In this document: piece by piece, positions 1-11,013 of the stretch
How positions within the stretch are numbered: position 1 is the first letter of the stretch
Layout: each line of letters opens with the position of its first letter
Notes under the pieces: generated by a model
Told to the model about the DNA's origin: nothing
What the model saw: only the letters and a program-made list of their open reading frames with translations
The model's database searches: none
Translations under genes and position numbers: made by a program
DNA from: Paralichthys olivaceus
Lineage: Eukaryota > Chordata > Actinopteri > Pleuronectiformes > Paralichthyidae
Assembly: GCF_024713975.1 (NCBI RefSeq)
Contig: NC_091099.1
Coordinates: 4,459,501-4,523,500 of the forward strand
DNA length: 64,000 nucleotides
Reading direction: 5' to 3'

Positions 1-1365
1 GTAAAGTGATTCTTTTTCCATACATAACATTGCTAAAAAATATGACCAGTCTAGTAACTGTGTGGATGATAGTGGTCAAGTTTTTTATGAGTTAATTCCT
101 CTGCTTAGACAACAGATTTGAACTGTGAATGTGTTTGAGTCTTTAAATATTGTTTTCAAGAAGCGTTGTGTTTAAAAAAAAAAAAAAAAAATTACAATAC
201 TGAAATAATGCGGGAGTTGGTCCATTTTTTTTGGGCTGTGTTGTTCCTAACTTTCATTTTTCACCCGTCGTACTCAAACACTTTCAATGGAAGAAAAAGA
301 GTTTGTAACATGTACTTACAGTCCGAATAGCGTGTCATCTCCCTGTCGACCTTTAAACAACACATACATAATAATACCATAGAATTCCCAAAAGATCTAT
401 GCATTCAAATTCCCATCACATTAGAATATAAGCGTCATGTTTCCACGGTGATACTCTAGCCAGCAAACCACAAGTATATGTGTCAGAAAACCTGGCGAGC
501 ATGACAAAGACTGTACGGACCATTGGGAGTTTTGCACAAGGAATACAGTGTGCTCAAGGGCTCGTTTCTCCCCCTTGCAAACTGTGGAATGGAGGCGTGG
601 AAGGAATTTGTGAAAATGTCAACTGTTTAGCTATTTAAGATGTATTTACTCTTTAAAAAAAAATGTGGCAAATGTATTGCAGGACAGGAATAAAGATGTT
701 AAAGATGAAACCGTGTCTTGAACTTTAAACTGTCACGCTCAGCTCCCTTTCAGATTTAAGATCTGCTGCCACCTAAAGGCTGCTTTATGTATTGTTTTCG
801 AGAGTTTTAACAGCATAGATGAAAACTTTTATTTCTTTTTTTACAAAAATGGTTTAACTGATTTCCCACACATTCAAAATAATACATTAAATGTTGCAAA
901 AAATTTTCCCTGCTCGCCTGGCAGGATCATAACACATGGGTTAAATTGTAATCAACTCAACGAGGGAAGTTCATCGTGATAAAGGTTCAGAGGACGGTCA
1001 TAAATGTTGTGATTGCCTTCAGCCGAGCTGTTACTGTAGGTTTTACACGTGAACTGGACACACCTATTTAAGTTTGATAAACTTAGCAAAACATTTATAT
1101 ATGTATGGAGAGAAAAAGATTCTAACCAGTTAGATCGCTGCCTTGGTATCAGCTCAATATTTGATAGATTTTTGTCTCACTGCTCTTAAGTGTATAAGTA
1201 AACTTCTGAGTTATTAAAAGAAAACGAATATTTGATGGACGTTCTGAGGTCCTGTTAAGGGTTCGGTCAAAGTTAGGCATGAATCATTATAGTCGGGATA
1301 AAGTTTTGGTTCAGCTTTCATTGATAAATGGAAATAAAGGTCCTAATAAGAATAGCTGCGCAAAC
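1..1365. other. Gene-free left edge, possible 3' UTR of an upstream gene
   Basis: No open frame of note is seen on either strand. The stretch is AT-rich, with an A-run near 175-191. A canonical AATAAA lies at 689-694 on the plus strand after AT-rich sequence, so the first ~700 bases could be the 3' UTR of a plus-strand gene to the left. In mammals SPTY2D1 occupies that place beside UEVLD and TSG101. That identity is an inference from synteny only; nothing in the bases proves it. Confidence 0.3.
689..694 (+). terminator. Candidate poly(A) signal
   Basis: Perfect AATAAA hexamer in AT-rich sequence, with no nearby plus-strand coding region in the window that it could serve. It would fit the end of a gene lying to the left. 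Confidence 0.3.
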
Positions 1366-1592
1366 TGTGTGTGTGTGGTCCAGGTGTTACTCATGTTGTG
1401 TAAACCTAAATCTTGTCTTCCCTACTGGGACAAAAAAGACAAGTCCCCATCATAGATTATCAAAGTTTAAGGGGAAGACCTGTTTTCAAGATTAGGTTTA
1501 GATGTAGGTAAGGTAACTATATTTAAGGTTAAAGCATCAATGCAAGTTGATGTAAAGTCCTCTGAAGTCATGGACTGTGTGTGTAATACTGT
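1366..1592. repeat. Fish hairpin-type dispersed repeat
   Basis: The left part carries TAAACCTAAATCTTGTCTTCCC at about 1402-1423 in broken form, and the right part carries its approximate reverse complement at about 1471-1501 (GGGGAAGAC ... AAGATTAGGTTTA), giving a large imperfect inverted repeat. TG-rich edges flank it. The wording resembles a non-autonomous element common in percomorph fish, recognised from memory and not by a search. Confidence 0.4.
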
Positions 1593-2050
1593 ATAGTAGA
1601 GTAAGCACCTCAACACGGCATAATTACGAGTAAGTAATTTAACTTTATCGTCTAATTATATATGAACACATGTCAAATATATAATCAAACCTGCTACATT
1701 CAGTGAGACAGCCAGTCTCCATTGACTCATATGGTTCCACTGGACTGCATTAGTTTAATAGAGGTTACAGGTTAATATCATTATTGATCTGCACTTTGCA
1801 AAGACGATTATTAGGTTTGATTAAGTGTAAAGTTACCAACACATCAGCAGGGGGATCGTAAGTATTTATCCTGACCCAAGAAAACACATAAATCATTAAT
1901 ATAGCCAAAGTAAAACCATGTTGGTTTGTTAGTCCAACATTATACTGCGTCTCACTCTTGTTTGTTCGAGTCATGTAGCCTAGTTAATAGTGTTTTAGGG
2001 CAGATGACGTGTTTTATTGTGAAGCTGCTCTGTTACTGGCTTTCAGGAGT

Positions 2051-2058
2051 CATAAAAG
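2051..2058 (+). promoter_or_regulatory. TATA-like box of the UEV-only gene
   Basis: CATAAAAG lies about 110 bases before the start codon at 2163. If used as a TATA box, transcription would begin near 2080-2090 and give a 5' leader of roughly 75-80 bases. No CpG-rich promoter is seen here, in contrast to tsg101. Inferred from position and motif only. Confidence 0.35.
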
Positions 2059-2162
2059 ACGAGTGGTTGTCCATAAATCCCAGACAGACGGAGGCAGACG
2101 TGTGTTGTTGAGTGTTCGAAGAGATACAGAGTCATATATTACCCTGTGGATGAATCGTGATC

Positions 2163-3661
2163 ATGCCCTACAGTGAGAACTCGATTAAGAAAATGCTCCC
2201 GAAGGTAAGAATGATCGACATCACTTGAAAGCAGAAATTATTCTTATCAAACATAATTAAGGAACCGTACATTTATTTTATTTTTTTCATTTTGTTTTTA
2301 AGAGTTATCTTCACAAGCTTGTGGCTCACGACATATACGTTGCAAAGGCCTACTTCAAAACGCTCGTGCCCATGATGGATAAATATGGTACGATGCAAAA
2401 TAACCGTTTCTTATCTTTTTAAACATGAGGATATTTTAAATGAATAATCTCAACAATGTTGTTCTCGTTTTTTTGTTCAGTTTACAATGATGGAACCATG
2501 AAGGAATTGATGAGTCTGACTGGAACCATTCCGGTCAAATATGATGGTAACAATCACTTTAATTCAGTAACTCAATAAAAACTTTTAATTTTCGTGGTCA
2601 ATGCATTTTAATAACAACAGTGTAAATATGCCAGAGTTGACCGAGAGCCTAGTTTTTACCTGGTGTAAAGTTTTCAAATAACAAGTTACATATTTAAAAC
2701 AGTTATTAAGATATAGACAATATCAATTAAGTAAAATAAGATATATAGATATATATGCAGGGGACCAATGTGAGCAAAAAAAAAATTACAATTCATTTAA
2801 GCAAAACAAACACTAGCAAGAGAAGTCAGATATGAAAATGAGATCAATTGCAAACCATTCGCAAAGATATGCAAAGTAAAAAAACAACTTTCCCTTGTTG
2901 TTGTACAAGACAAGATCTACAACATACCCATGTGCCTGTGGATTGAGGAGAGCTACCCGCAGACTGCACCTATCTGCTACATCAGGCCCACACGTGAGAT
3001 GATGATCCTCAAAGGAAACTACACCTCCAGCAACGGAGAAGTGGAGCTGCCTTACCTGGAGGAGTGGAAGAGTGTGAGAACCGAAACATTATCTTTTATT
3101 CCTTCACAGAGCTGCATTTCTGTAAAGAAAGACAGAAACAGACAATGGGATCAGGTTTATGGAATGACAGTTTCTGGCACTGCTACACTGCTTTGATTGT
3201 TCCTTTCTTCCTGTCAGGGTGAGTGTGACCTCGTGAGCCTCCTGCAGGTGATGCAGATCATGTTCGGAGACTGCCCTCCTGTGTGCATGCAGCCTCCCTC
3301 CGAGCCTGAGCACGACTCGTGTAAGTAACGCTCACTCTGGAAGAAAAAGTGAGACGCCATGTTGATTCAGTACAACACAAACATCTGTGCCCCAGATACA
3401 AGCCACATCCCCGATCCATATCTAGGCCCCAACCACTCATAAAAGTTAAAAGACTGAAAAACATTTCCCCTGCTGACATGTTTATGACTTTGTTGTGACT
3501 GATAAGAATCATTATTAAATTAAACATATATATTTTTTCTAGGCCGGCTACAGCTCCAGAGACAAGCAGACGTGCTTCCAAATGCAGATGGGTGCTTGTG
3601 TCTGTCTTTACCCAGAGACGACGGTCAACCTTTCCTTCAAGCGTATGAAACCAACTGTTAG
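2163..3661 (+). CDS. TSG101-like UEV-domain-only protein (six exons, 192 aa)
   Basis: Exons 2163-2204, 2303-2387, 2481-2546, 2910-3073, 3218-3320 and 3543-3661 join in frame across GT-AG introns to 192 residues ending in TAG. The product begins MPYSENSIKKMLPK and is a ubiquitin E2 variant (UEV) domain close to TSG101. It keeps human-numbered T58, Y63, Y68, N69 and M95 of the P(T/S)AP-peptide pocket and N45/D46 of the ubiquitin face. There is no catalytic cysteine, as expected for a UEV. Y110 of TSG101, at the old active-site position, is glutamate here, F88 is tyrosine and F142 is cysteine. The helix after residue 14 has diverged strongly. After residue ~145 only a short unrelated tail follows: no proline-rich linker, coiled coil, steadiness box or LDH domain. 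Intron phases (0,1,1,0,1) equal those of tsg101 downstream, so it looks like an old tandem duplicate. It could be an inhibitor or adaptor in ESCRT-I cargo recognition; function is unproven. Confidence 0.85.
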
Positions 3662-4066
3662 TGGAATGTGACGATCATGTCAAACTGGTTCTGTGTTTCC
3701 TGTGAAGTGTCTCGTCCTGTGTACAGTGTCAGATGGTATCCATTGATTGTTTTATAGTTCGTGATTTTCAGACAAATGCTGCGATTCTACTGTAAATGTT
3801 AAAAAGCACCTGATCGTATACAGGTACATTTAAAATACAATCCTTTGAGATTGTTTTATTTTGTGTGTGGTTAGGAGCCAAATCACTTTGGCGATTGTAA
3901 AACTGTGTTGAAAGATGTGAATTACTTTACTAGCAGCTCATAAAACTGTAATTTCACTGCATTTGTTGTGACAGAGGCCATAAAGCTTGTGGACTTTTGA
4001 CTGGAGAATAGAAAAGAGTCCAGGTGAAGCTTTATACAGGAGTGTTTTTATTTTGACCTTATATCA

Positions 4067-4072
4067 AATAAA
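4067..4072 (+). terminator. Poly(A) signal of the UEV-only gene
   Basis: AATAAA about 405 bases after the TAG at 3659-3661, the first canonical hexamer downstream. It implies a 3' UTR of about 0.43 kb. No competing gene lies between. Confidence 0.6.
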
Positions 4073-4549
4073 GCTGAATTTCCAACAAAACTTTATGCAT
4101 TTGTGTAAGCCAGATGCTGTATTTTAAAAAAAATCTATATTTACCATAAGTTTTTTTAATTAATTCTACACTTTGCATGGCACTGAAAAAGAAACAGTGT
4201 TATAGGAATACTTGTAAATCATCTTCTTATTCTTCTCTATGTGAATTAAGAAATAAACTCACCCGGTTGTGTGTAGATATTGAATCATTTTCAGCAAATG
4301 TCATGTTTCATTTATCCTTCAACTGTAATTGGTTCCATATTATATTTAGGGCTTAAACAATAGCAATAATTATCTCAGTATAATGTTCACCAACATTAAT
4401 TTGATCAAGAGTTTGTCATTCTGTCACTTAGAGATACTAATGTGACATTAATAATTTTTGATTTTGACTGATATACAAATAGTTATAGAGATGTAGGCTC
4501 TAACACAGATGACTGTCAACTATAAAAGTAGGTTATACCTCTGATTTTG

Positions 4550-4677
4550 AAATCACGAGGGCCATGAGTCCACGGGTCCATCTGTGCTCTAGATAAAATA
4601 TTTAAACTGTTACTTCCCGGTTTATTCTATGACTCTGCATTTATTGTACCGGCAAAGAAAACTTAACCATTGTCTCA
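4550..4677 (+). repeat. Dispersed repeat, copy 1 of a two-copy family
   Basis: This stretch (GGGCCATGAG ... CTCTAGATAAAA ... GACTCTGCATTTATTG ... AAAACTTAACCAT) matches 8070-8187 base for base over long runs, in the same orientation. The shared blocks occur in the same order with small indels. Family unnamed here. Confidence 0.6.
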
Positions 4678-5179
4678 TTTAAAGGTACAGTGTGAAGAAG
4701 TTTGTGATATCTAGTGTTGAAGTGTCATGTTGCAGCTGAACACCGCTCACCTCACCCTCTCCTTCCAAACATGAAAAACAACCTCTGGCAGCTTCAGTTG
4801 TCATAAAAACTCAAAAGGTGTTTAGTTTGTCCAGTCTGGACTAATGTAAAAAACATGGCAGCCTCCGTAGAGAGGGTCCCCTCAATGTACATATAAAGTA
4901 TTTAAATATAAAGTATTTAAATATAAAGGGCCTTCTCTGGGGTAAAGAAAAATACTATTATACTATTATTACTACATACTGTTATTATTATTATATACTG
5001 TTATTAAACTGGTATAATGTATATATATATATATATATTATAATAGATATACTATTATTATTATTTTGTATTATATTATATACTATATATACTGTACTAT
5101 TATTATATACTGTTTAGTAACAATAACATTACCATCATATCATCAGTACTATTACCATCATCTTGCCACTACCTATTTA

Positions 5180-5328
5180 TCTTGTGTTTTTTTAAGTGTC
5201 CTTGTCCTATTCTGTGTTTTTATTTTGTTTTTTTCTACCTCAGCATCTTATTCTATTGTATTTTTATTCTATCCAAATACCGGACTGCTATGACGCCCTA
5301 ATTTTTCCTTTGGGGGATGAATAAAGTG

Positions 5329-5330
<2 letters not shown>
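5180..5330 (+). mobile_element. LINE-like 3' end nested in the MITE
   Basis: Text such as TGCTATGACGCCCTAATTTT followed by TTGGGGGATGAATAAAGTGATC running straight into CTAT repeats is the usual 3' tail of non-LTR retroelements in fish genomes, recognised from memory. Only the tail is present; no reverse transcriptase coding is seen. The left limit is uncertain because 4950-5180 is simple AT-rich DNA. Confidence 0.5.
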
Positions 5331-5536
<206 letters not shown>

Positions 5537-5779
5537 ATTCATACCATTTAGGAGAGACGAACTAGTGAAAGCCTCCTGAGGATTATTCTACACTAGTTCT
5601 CTTTCACCTGAATCTTACACTCTGGACCTTTCACTGTGTTTTTCACAATAAGGGCATCATTTGTCTGTTAAGTCATTGGAAATAATAACAGAGCATAAGA
5701 TCATTGCGTTCTTCAAAATAAAGGCACATCGGTGAAGTGTCACCTGAGTTACCATGACACGACACATTCTTTCCTCTCA

Positions 5780-6218
5780 GTCTCATCCACACACAGTTTT
5801 TAAAACATGACTAATGCAGGTGTCGCCACATGTTCACAGCTGTGCCCTCGTCACACGCGGACCGGAAGCAGTCAGGTGTTCCACCGGAAATTCCTTTTGT
5901 TGACGATCGTGTGTTTGTTTTTCGGCTTCTCCGCCGTTTCCGTCTTTTTTTTCTGTCTCTTGTCCTCGGGTCGATCTTCTGCGTCTCGACGCGTCTGCAG
6001 CACAAACACCGCTCGTGTCGAGCCGCAGGTCCCCGCATAGAAACCGGATCACTGCCTCAGCTGTAGTCGGGGCCCGAGGCTGGGCTAACGTTAGCCTAGC
6101 ATTCAGTCCAGTCCTGCTAGCTGGCGTTAGCGTGTGTTAGCTGTCAGCCCAGCTTGAAGACAGCCGGTCGCTCACTTAAACGCATCCGTAGGAGCGATTA
6201 AACCGATATTTAGAAAAC
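5780..6218 (+). promoter_or_regulatory. CpG-rich promoter and 5' UTR region of tsg101
   Basis: GC content and CpG frequency rise sharply from about 5840 to 6200, directly before the tsg101 start codon at 6219. No TATA box is evident, as is normal for a housekeeping gene. The stretch holds the palindrome GCTAACGTTAGC at 6084-6095 and more GTTAGC copies at 6126 and 6136. The exact transcription start cannot be read from sequence. Several short frames here on both strands are by-products of base composition. Confidence 0.55.
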
Positions 6219-9200
6219 ATGGCGGTGGTCAACGAAGCTAACCTGAAGAAAATGCTGAAGGTGAGAATACAGCTTAACCGATGTAGCCAACATTAGCAGG
6301 TTAGCTTAAGTTGCCGATATCAAACACGGCGCTATTAGCTAGTTAGCCGGTTCAAACTTCATGGGACGAGTCTTACTTTATGTTTACCAACAGATTCAGT
6401 TCATTGAATACTTAATTGTTCAATGTTCGCTATTGTCATGTGACTCATTTAGCAAAATTCCCTAAGAAAATCGCCTGTAACATTCCCTGGCTATGTAGCA
6501 TCGTTGCTAAGATCACTAATGGGTTTTATAATCATGATTAAAACTACGATTCTCAGTTTTTAGGAGATTACTTTTGTTTATTTCATTTTACCAACAACGA
6601 CCAACCACAGTGTGGCGTGCTGTTGTGCAACATGTGCATCTTTTCCACATGTTACCGTCCTAATGAATTCAATTCCACTTTGATGAGTCTAAAGTTTAAT
6701 TATTTGTTTCGTCCATGTTCAAGTGTCAGTAATTCTACTAACAAACATGTTTTTTTCCGTCTTTGTCTTCGTTTCCCAGCAATACAAATACAGGGATCTG
6801 ACTGTGCGTGAGATAACCACCGTCATCTCCCAGTACAAGGACCTGAAGCCACTTATGGACGCATATGGTAAATTAAATGCTTCTGGTTTCCTCAGTTGCA
6901 TCTTGTATGATGACATGACGTTCACTTTGTTGTAGACATGGGATGTTCTTGTGTCTTCTTCAGTGTTTAACGATGGCTCCACAAGAGACCTGATGAGCTT
7001 GACAGGCACAGTCCCAGTGAGCTACAGAGGTAAAGAACGTCACTCTTCTTCTCTTCCTAACATTTTCTCTTTAGAATCTCATTGCACATCTTCCCACCTT
7101 GGAATTAGAAAGTATTTTTGTTCCGTTCACCAACTCTCCCTCTTGTATGCGTGGCAGCTCCACCTAACTCTATTTATCCTGCACTTTGTAAAACCTGTCA
7201 CTTGTTGGCCCAAATACTTCAACGCATTGGAAAACCAAAACACATAAAAATATAGAAGCATATGTATCTGCAAACACACTTTGAGTTGTATAGTGCCACC
7301 TCATGCTCTCGATCTACCTGTTTTTCTTCAGTCCGTCATCATGTTTTTAAATTCCACTTAGGAAATAGTTTGTTTATTCTGTATTTATACTGTATGTGGA
7401 TTTTTAGGTGGAGGGGGTTATGTGTTTTGTTTGTGTTCTTGTTATGCTGAGCTTGTTGTGGGCACACTGAGGCAAATTCCAAACAACTGAGTTGTGTGCC
7501 AATAAAATATTTAATCTTGATATTAGCTGATTATACATATTAAAACAAAAATGTTTAAATGATCGCTAAGACGTTGTATTCAAAACCTTACGACAAAGAA
7601 ATATAATTAAGTTTTGGTATTTAGCAGACATTTGTTAGAAATTAACAAAAAAGAAAACAGAATACAAAAGGATTCCTTCAAATAACAAACACAGAGAATG
7701 TTGAGACTTGAGATGGTTTCATTTTAACCTTGTATGTTTGCTTCTTTTAGGCAATATCTACAACATCCCAGTGTGTCTGTGGTTGCTAGACACATACCCC
7801 TACAACCCTCCCATATGTTTTGTTAAACCCACCAGTGCCATGATGATCAAAACTGGCAAGCACATCGATGCCAATGGCAAGATCTACCTGCCTTATCTAC
7901 ATGAGTGGAAGCATGTGAGTGCGATGTTGTTAATCATCATGTTGAAATATAGTTTATTCAGGCAATGACGATATTGTGGAATGTATGGATATAAAAGCAA
8001 AGATGAAGTTTTGAGGTTTGATCGCAGCAGTGACTTTTGGAACTCTATAGATATTTTGAAATGGGGAGGTCCTAAGGGCCACGAATGTACCTGCACTCTA
8101 GATAAAACATTTAAACTCTGACTTTCCTCGTTATCCTTTGACATGAGACTCTGCATTAATTGTACTGGTTAACAAAACGTAACCATAATTTTTTTCTCTT
8201 ACAGCCTCAGTCAGACCTGTATGGTCTCATTCAGGTGATGATTGTGGTCTTTGGAGAGGAGCCTCCTGTGTTTTCTCGCCCCACTACACAAGCCCCGTAC
8301 CAATCCTTCCAGGCAGCTGGACCCCCAAACCGTGAGTGACATGATTTTTTTTATATTACTGTAAAAAGGCCCGAACACCCCAGTAAAACCGGTATACTTC
8401 ATCATCTACACCAGATGGCGCTCTGAGCACACCTTTAAAACAACTGACAGTTCATACCCCCTGAGTGTGAATATCCTGTATGTTCGGTTTGTCCAGAGAC
8501 CTCATTGTTTCACTATCACTCTCTATCTCAGCCTCCTACATGCCTGGCATGCCCGCAGTGTCACCATATGGTCCAAACGCTAACCCAGGGTAAGATCTTT
8601 GCAAAGCAGTTCTCTAACCTCTCTCATGCAGCTCACACATATATACTGTATTACAAAAGAGACCTGCCCTGGCTTGTCTTTGCGGTTCATGCTGCAGCGT
8701 ATCACCCACATGCATATTTGTTGCTGGAAAGCTGTACAGCCAGGGCAGTTGCATCATAAAGTTAAACATAAGCATTTAGACGTTTTTGAAAGTAAAAAAA
8801 ATAAATAACAGTTTTTTGTTGATCATATATCTATTTGCAGAGGCTATCCAGGATACCAGTACCCAGGGGGCAACTCATATCCAGCCACTGGCGGCCCTGC
8901 ACACTACCCCACCCAGACCCCAGTCTCCACAGTTGGTATGTGTTACATTTAGTATGTGGGGAGATTTCTTTTATATCAAGGGTGTGTTTGCATTGGATTC
9001 AAACAATTTTTCAAATGCAACAAAATATGGAATCTGTTCACTCAGAAACTATTAGATAGTATTCGATTGTACAAAAGTGTTTGGGTTTTTGTGAAATTGA
9101 ATTACAATGGTTTAATATGAAGCCAAAGCTTCAATTCACACCAGACAAAATTATATCTTTGCCATTTTCTGTGATCTTTGGTCAACTAGAAATCAAGACA

Positions 9201-11013
9201 TTTAACCTTCTGACTCCGACTCTCTCACCTTCTGACTATGGTGGCGTGTTGAGCTGCCACTGAAAGGTCATTAATGTAACTAGAGTGGGGAGCATTAAAG
9301 GCCAAAGGGTACGATGGCCCCAAAAGGAAATGGAACAGCCCACACTCTAAACCTTAGTAGATCACAGTGCTATATTTAGCATTGGAACAGTAACTGCACA
9401 CAATGACAGACCTATGATAAGGGGACCCATCTGCCGCTCCCCAACACCAGTCTGCACCAGTGAAATGCGGGTCAGGGACCAGCGTGCAGGAGGTGTTTAA
9501 ACTGCCCCCTTCATTTTGTGAAATGGGTTTGACTGCACACCGCCCTGATCTCAAGGCAGATCAACTCTGACATTTGTAGTGCTGTCTCCAGACTGCTCCT
9601 GAAGTGGTCGTGACCCTGCAGACATCCATCAGTGTTGTTACACTTACGTATCCTGGTATTTGGCAGCTTGAGAAGATGTAGTTTGCAGTGGACTTTTGTA
9701 TGAATTATATCTACAGTACATATGTGGAGTACAAAATATTGCACCTTCAATATCAAGCTTCACTTAAATACATGAATAAATGTTGTAAACCTTTATATGA
9801 CCTTTTTATTATGCAATAAACTGCAGCCCCAAAGTTGAGAAAAGTACATTTTTTCGCTGAGATTCTGTTTCATTACATCAGTTTTCAGGGGTTTTTTTAT
9901 TTTTCAGAAACTTTCTTAGAATTTTTGAGATGTGTCACAACCTTTCTACTTCTGTTTTCACAACCACTCCCTTTGTAGGGGAAGTCAAATGATGCTTGTT
10001 ACCATCAATATTGCCCAAGTTACGGCCGAAATGAATGAACCTTGACTCAGGAGGAAGAGTGGGTTGTCACATTACCAGAAAGTGGTTGGATTTCATATAA
10101 CAAGTGACAATGATTTTTCATATTATGTCTCATTCACAATCCCAAAATAGAAACCATTTCTAAAACATCAGGCAAGAGATTATAATTTGGAAGACTGATC
10201 TCTTCATCTCTTCTTATGTCTACTCAGTGATTTGATGTTGGACGATAAACAACTGTATAATCACTGCGTCTCATCGCTTTTTAACCTCTTCATCTTAAGG
10301 TCCAAGCCGGGATGGCACCATTGGTGAGGACACCATCCGCGCATCTCTGATTTCAGCAGTAAGTGACAAACTTCGCTGGAGGATGAAGGAGGAGATGGAC
10401 AGAGCTCAGGCTGAGCTGGACGCACTGAAGCGAACAGAGGAAGACCTGAAGAAAGGACATCAGAAACTGGAGGACATGGTCTCGAGACTGGACCAGGAAG
10501 TGGTGAGAGTTATATATGTATTTTCTTAATGTCCTCTATCATTATCTTTTCCATAATAACAAAATTGCTAATTGGTTTTATGGTTGTAATTATTTTGTAG
10601 ACGGAGGTTGACAGAAACATCGAGTTGCTGAAGAGAAAGGACGAGGAGCTGAGCGAGGCCTTGGAGAAGATGGAGAACCAGTCGGAGAACAATGACATTG
10701 ATGACGTCATTGTGCCGACTGCTCCCCTTTACAAACAGATCCTGAACCTGTATGCTGAGGAGAACGCAATTGAAGATACTATCTTCTATCTCGGAGAGGC
10801 TCTCCGCAGGGGCGTCATCGACTTGGAGGTTTTCCTAAAGGTGACGATCCACGTGAGAAGAATGAGCACGAGAATCAAGCACATTTCAGAGGTTTCATTC
10901 ACTCCTATTCTCTTCTGTTACAGCATGTTCGCCTCCTGTCCAGGAAGCAGTTCCAGCTCCGTGCCCTCATGCAGAAAGCCCGCAAGACAGCCGGCCTCAG
11001 TGACCTCTACTGA
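6219..11013 (+). CDS. tsg101: Tumor susceptibility gene 101 protein, ESCRT-I subunit (ten exons, 390 aa)
   Basis: Exons: 6219-6260, 6780-6867, 6964-7029, 7751-7914, 8205-8331, 8532-8589, 8841-8935, 10300-10502, 10601-10840 and 10924-11013. They join in phase to 390 residues, the human TSG101 length, ending [14 protein letters not shown]. The UEV domain covers residues ~1-146 and binds ubiquitin and P(T/S)AP motifs; pocket residues Y64, Y69, N70 and M96 are intact (human number plus one). A Pro/Tyr/Gly-rich linker (~147-215) follows, then a coiled-coil stalk (~235-315) and the C-terminal steadiness box, which contains its own PTAP at 320-323. It works with VPS28, VPS37 and MVB12/UBAP1 in ESCRT-I on endosomes, sorting ubiquitinated receptors, and in cytokinetic abscission and virus budding. 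The start was chosen because [14 protein letters not shown] aligns with the known N-terminus. All key residues are present. Confidence 0.97.
8056..8195 (+). repeat. Dispersed repeat, copy 2, ending at a tsg101 splice acceptor
   Basis: Matches 4550-4677 in the same orientation, sharing CTCTAGATAAAA, CATTTAAACT, GACTCTGCATT and TTGTAC blocks. It sits in intron 4 of tsg101, and its right end runs into the polypyrimidine tract and AG (8203-8204) that precede exon 5. Confidence 0.6.
8409..8423 (+). promoter_or_regulatory. CTCF-like motif in tsg101 intron 5
   Basis: ACACCAGATGGCGCT fits the CTCF core consensus CCASYAGRKGGCRSY at 14 of 15 positions. A motif match alone does not show occupancy. Confidence 0.4.

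Noticed and set aside
2163..3661. Reading the first gene as a tsg101 pseudogene
   Set aside because: All six exons are open, every junction is GT-AG with matching phase, and a TATA-like box and poly(A) signal frame it. That argues for a working gene, though expression is unproven.
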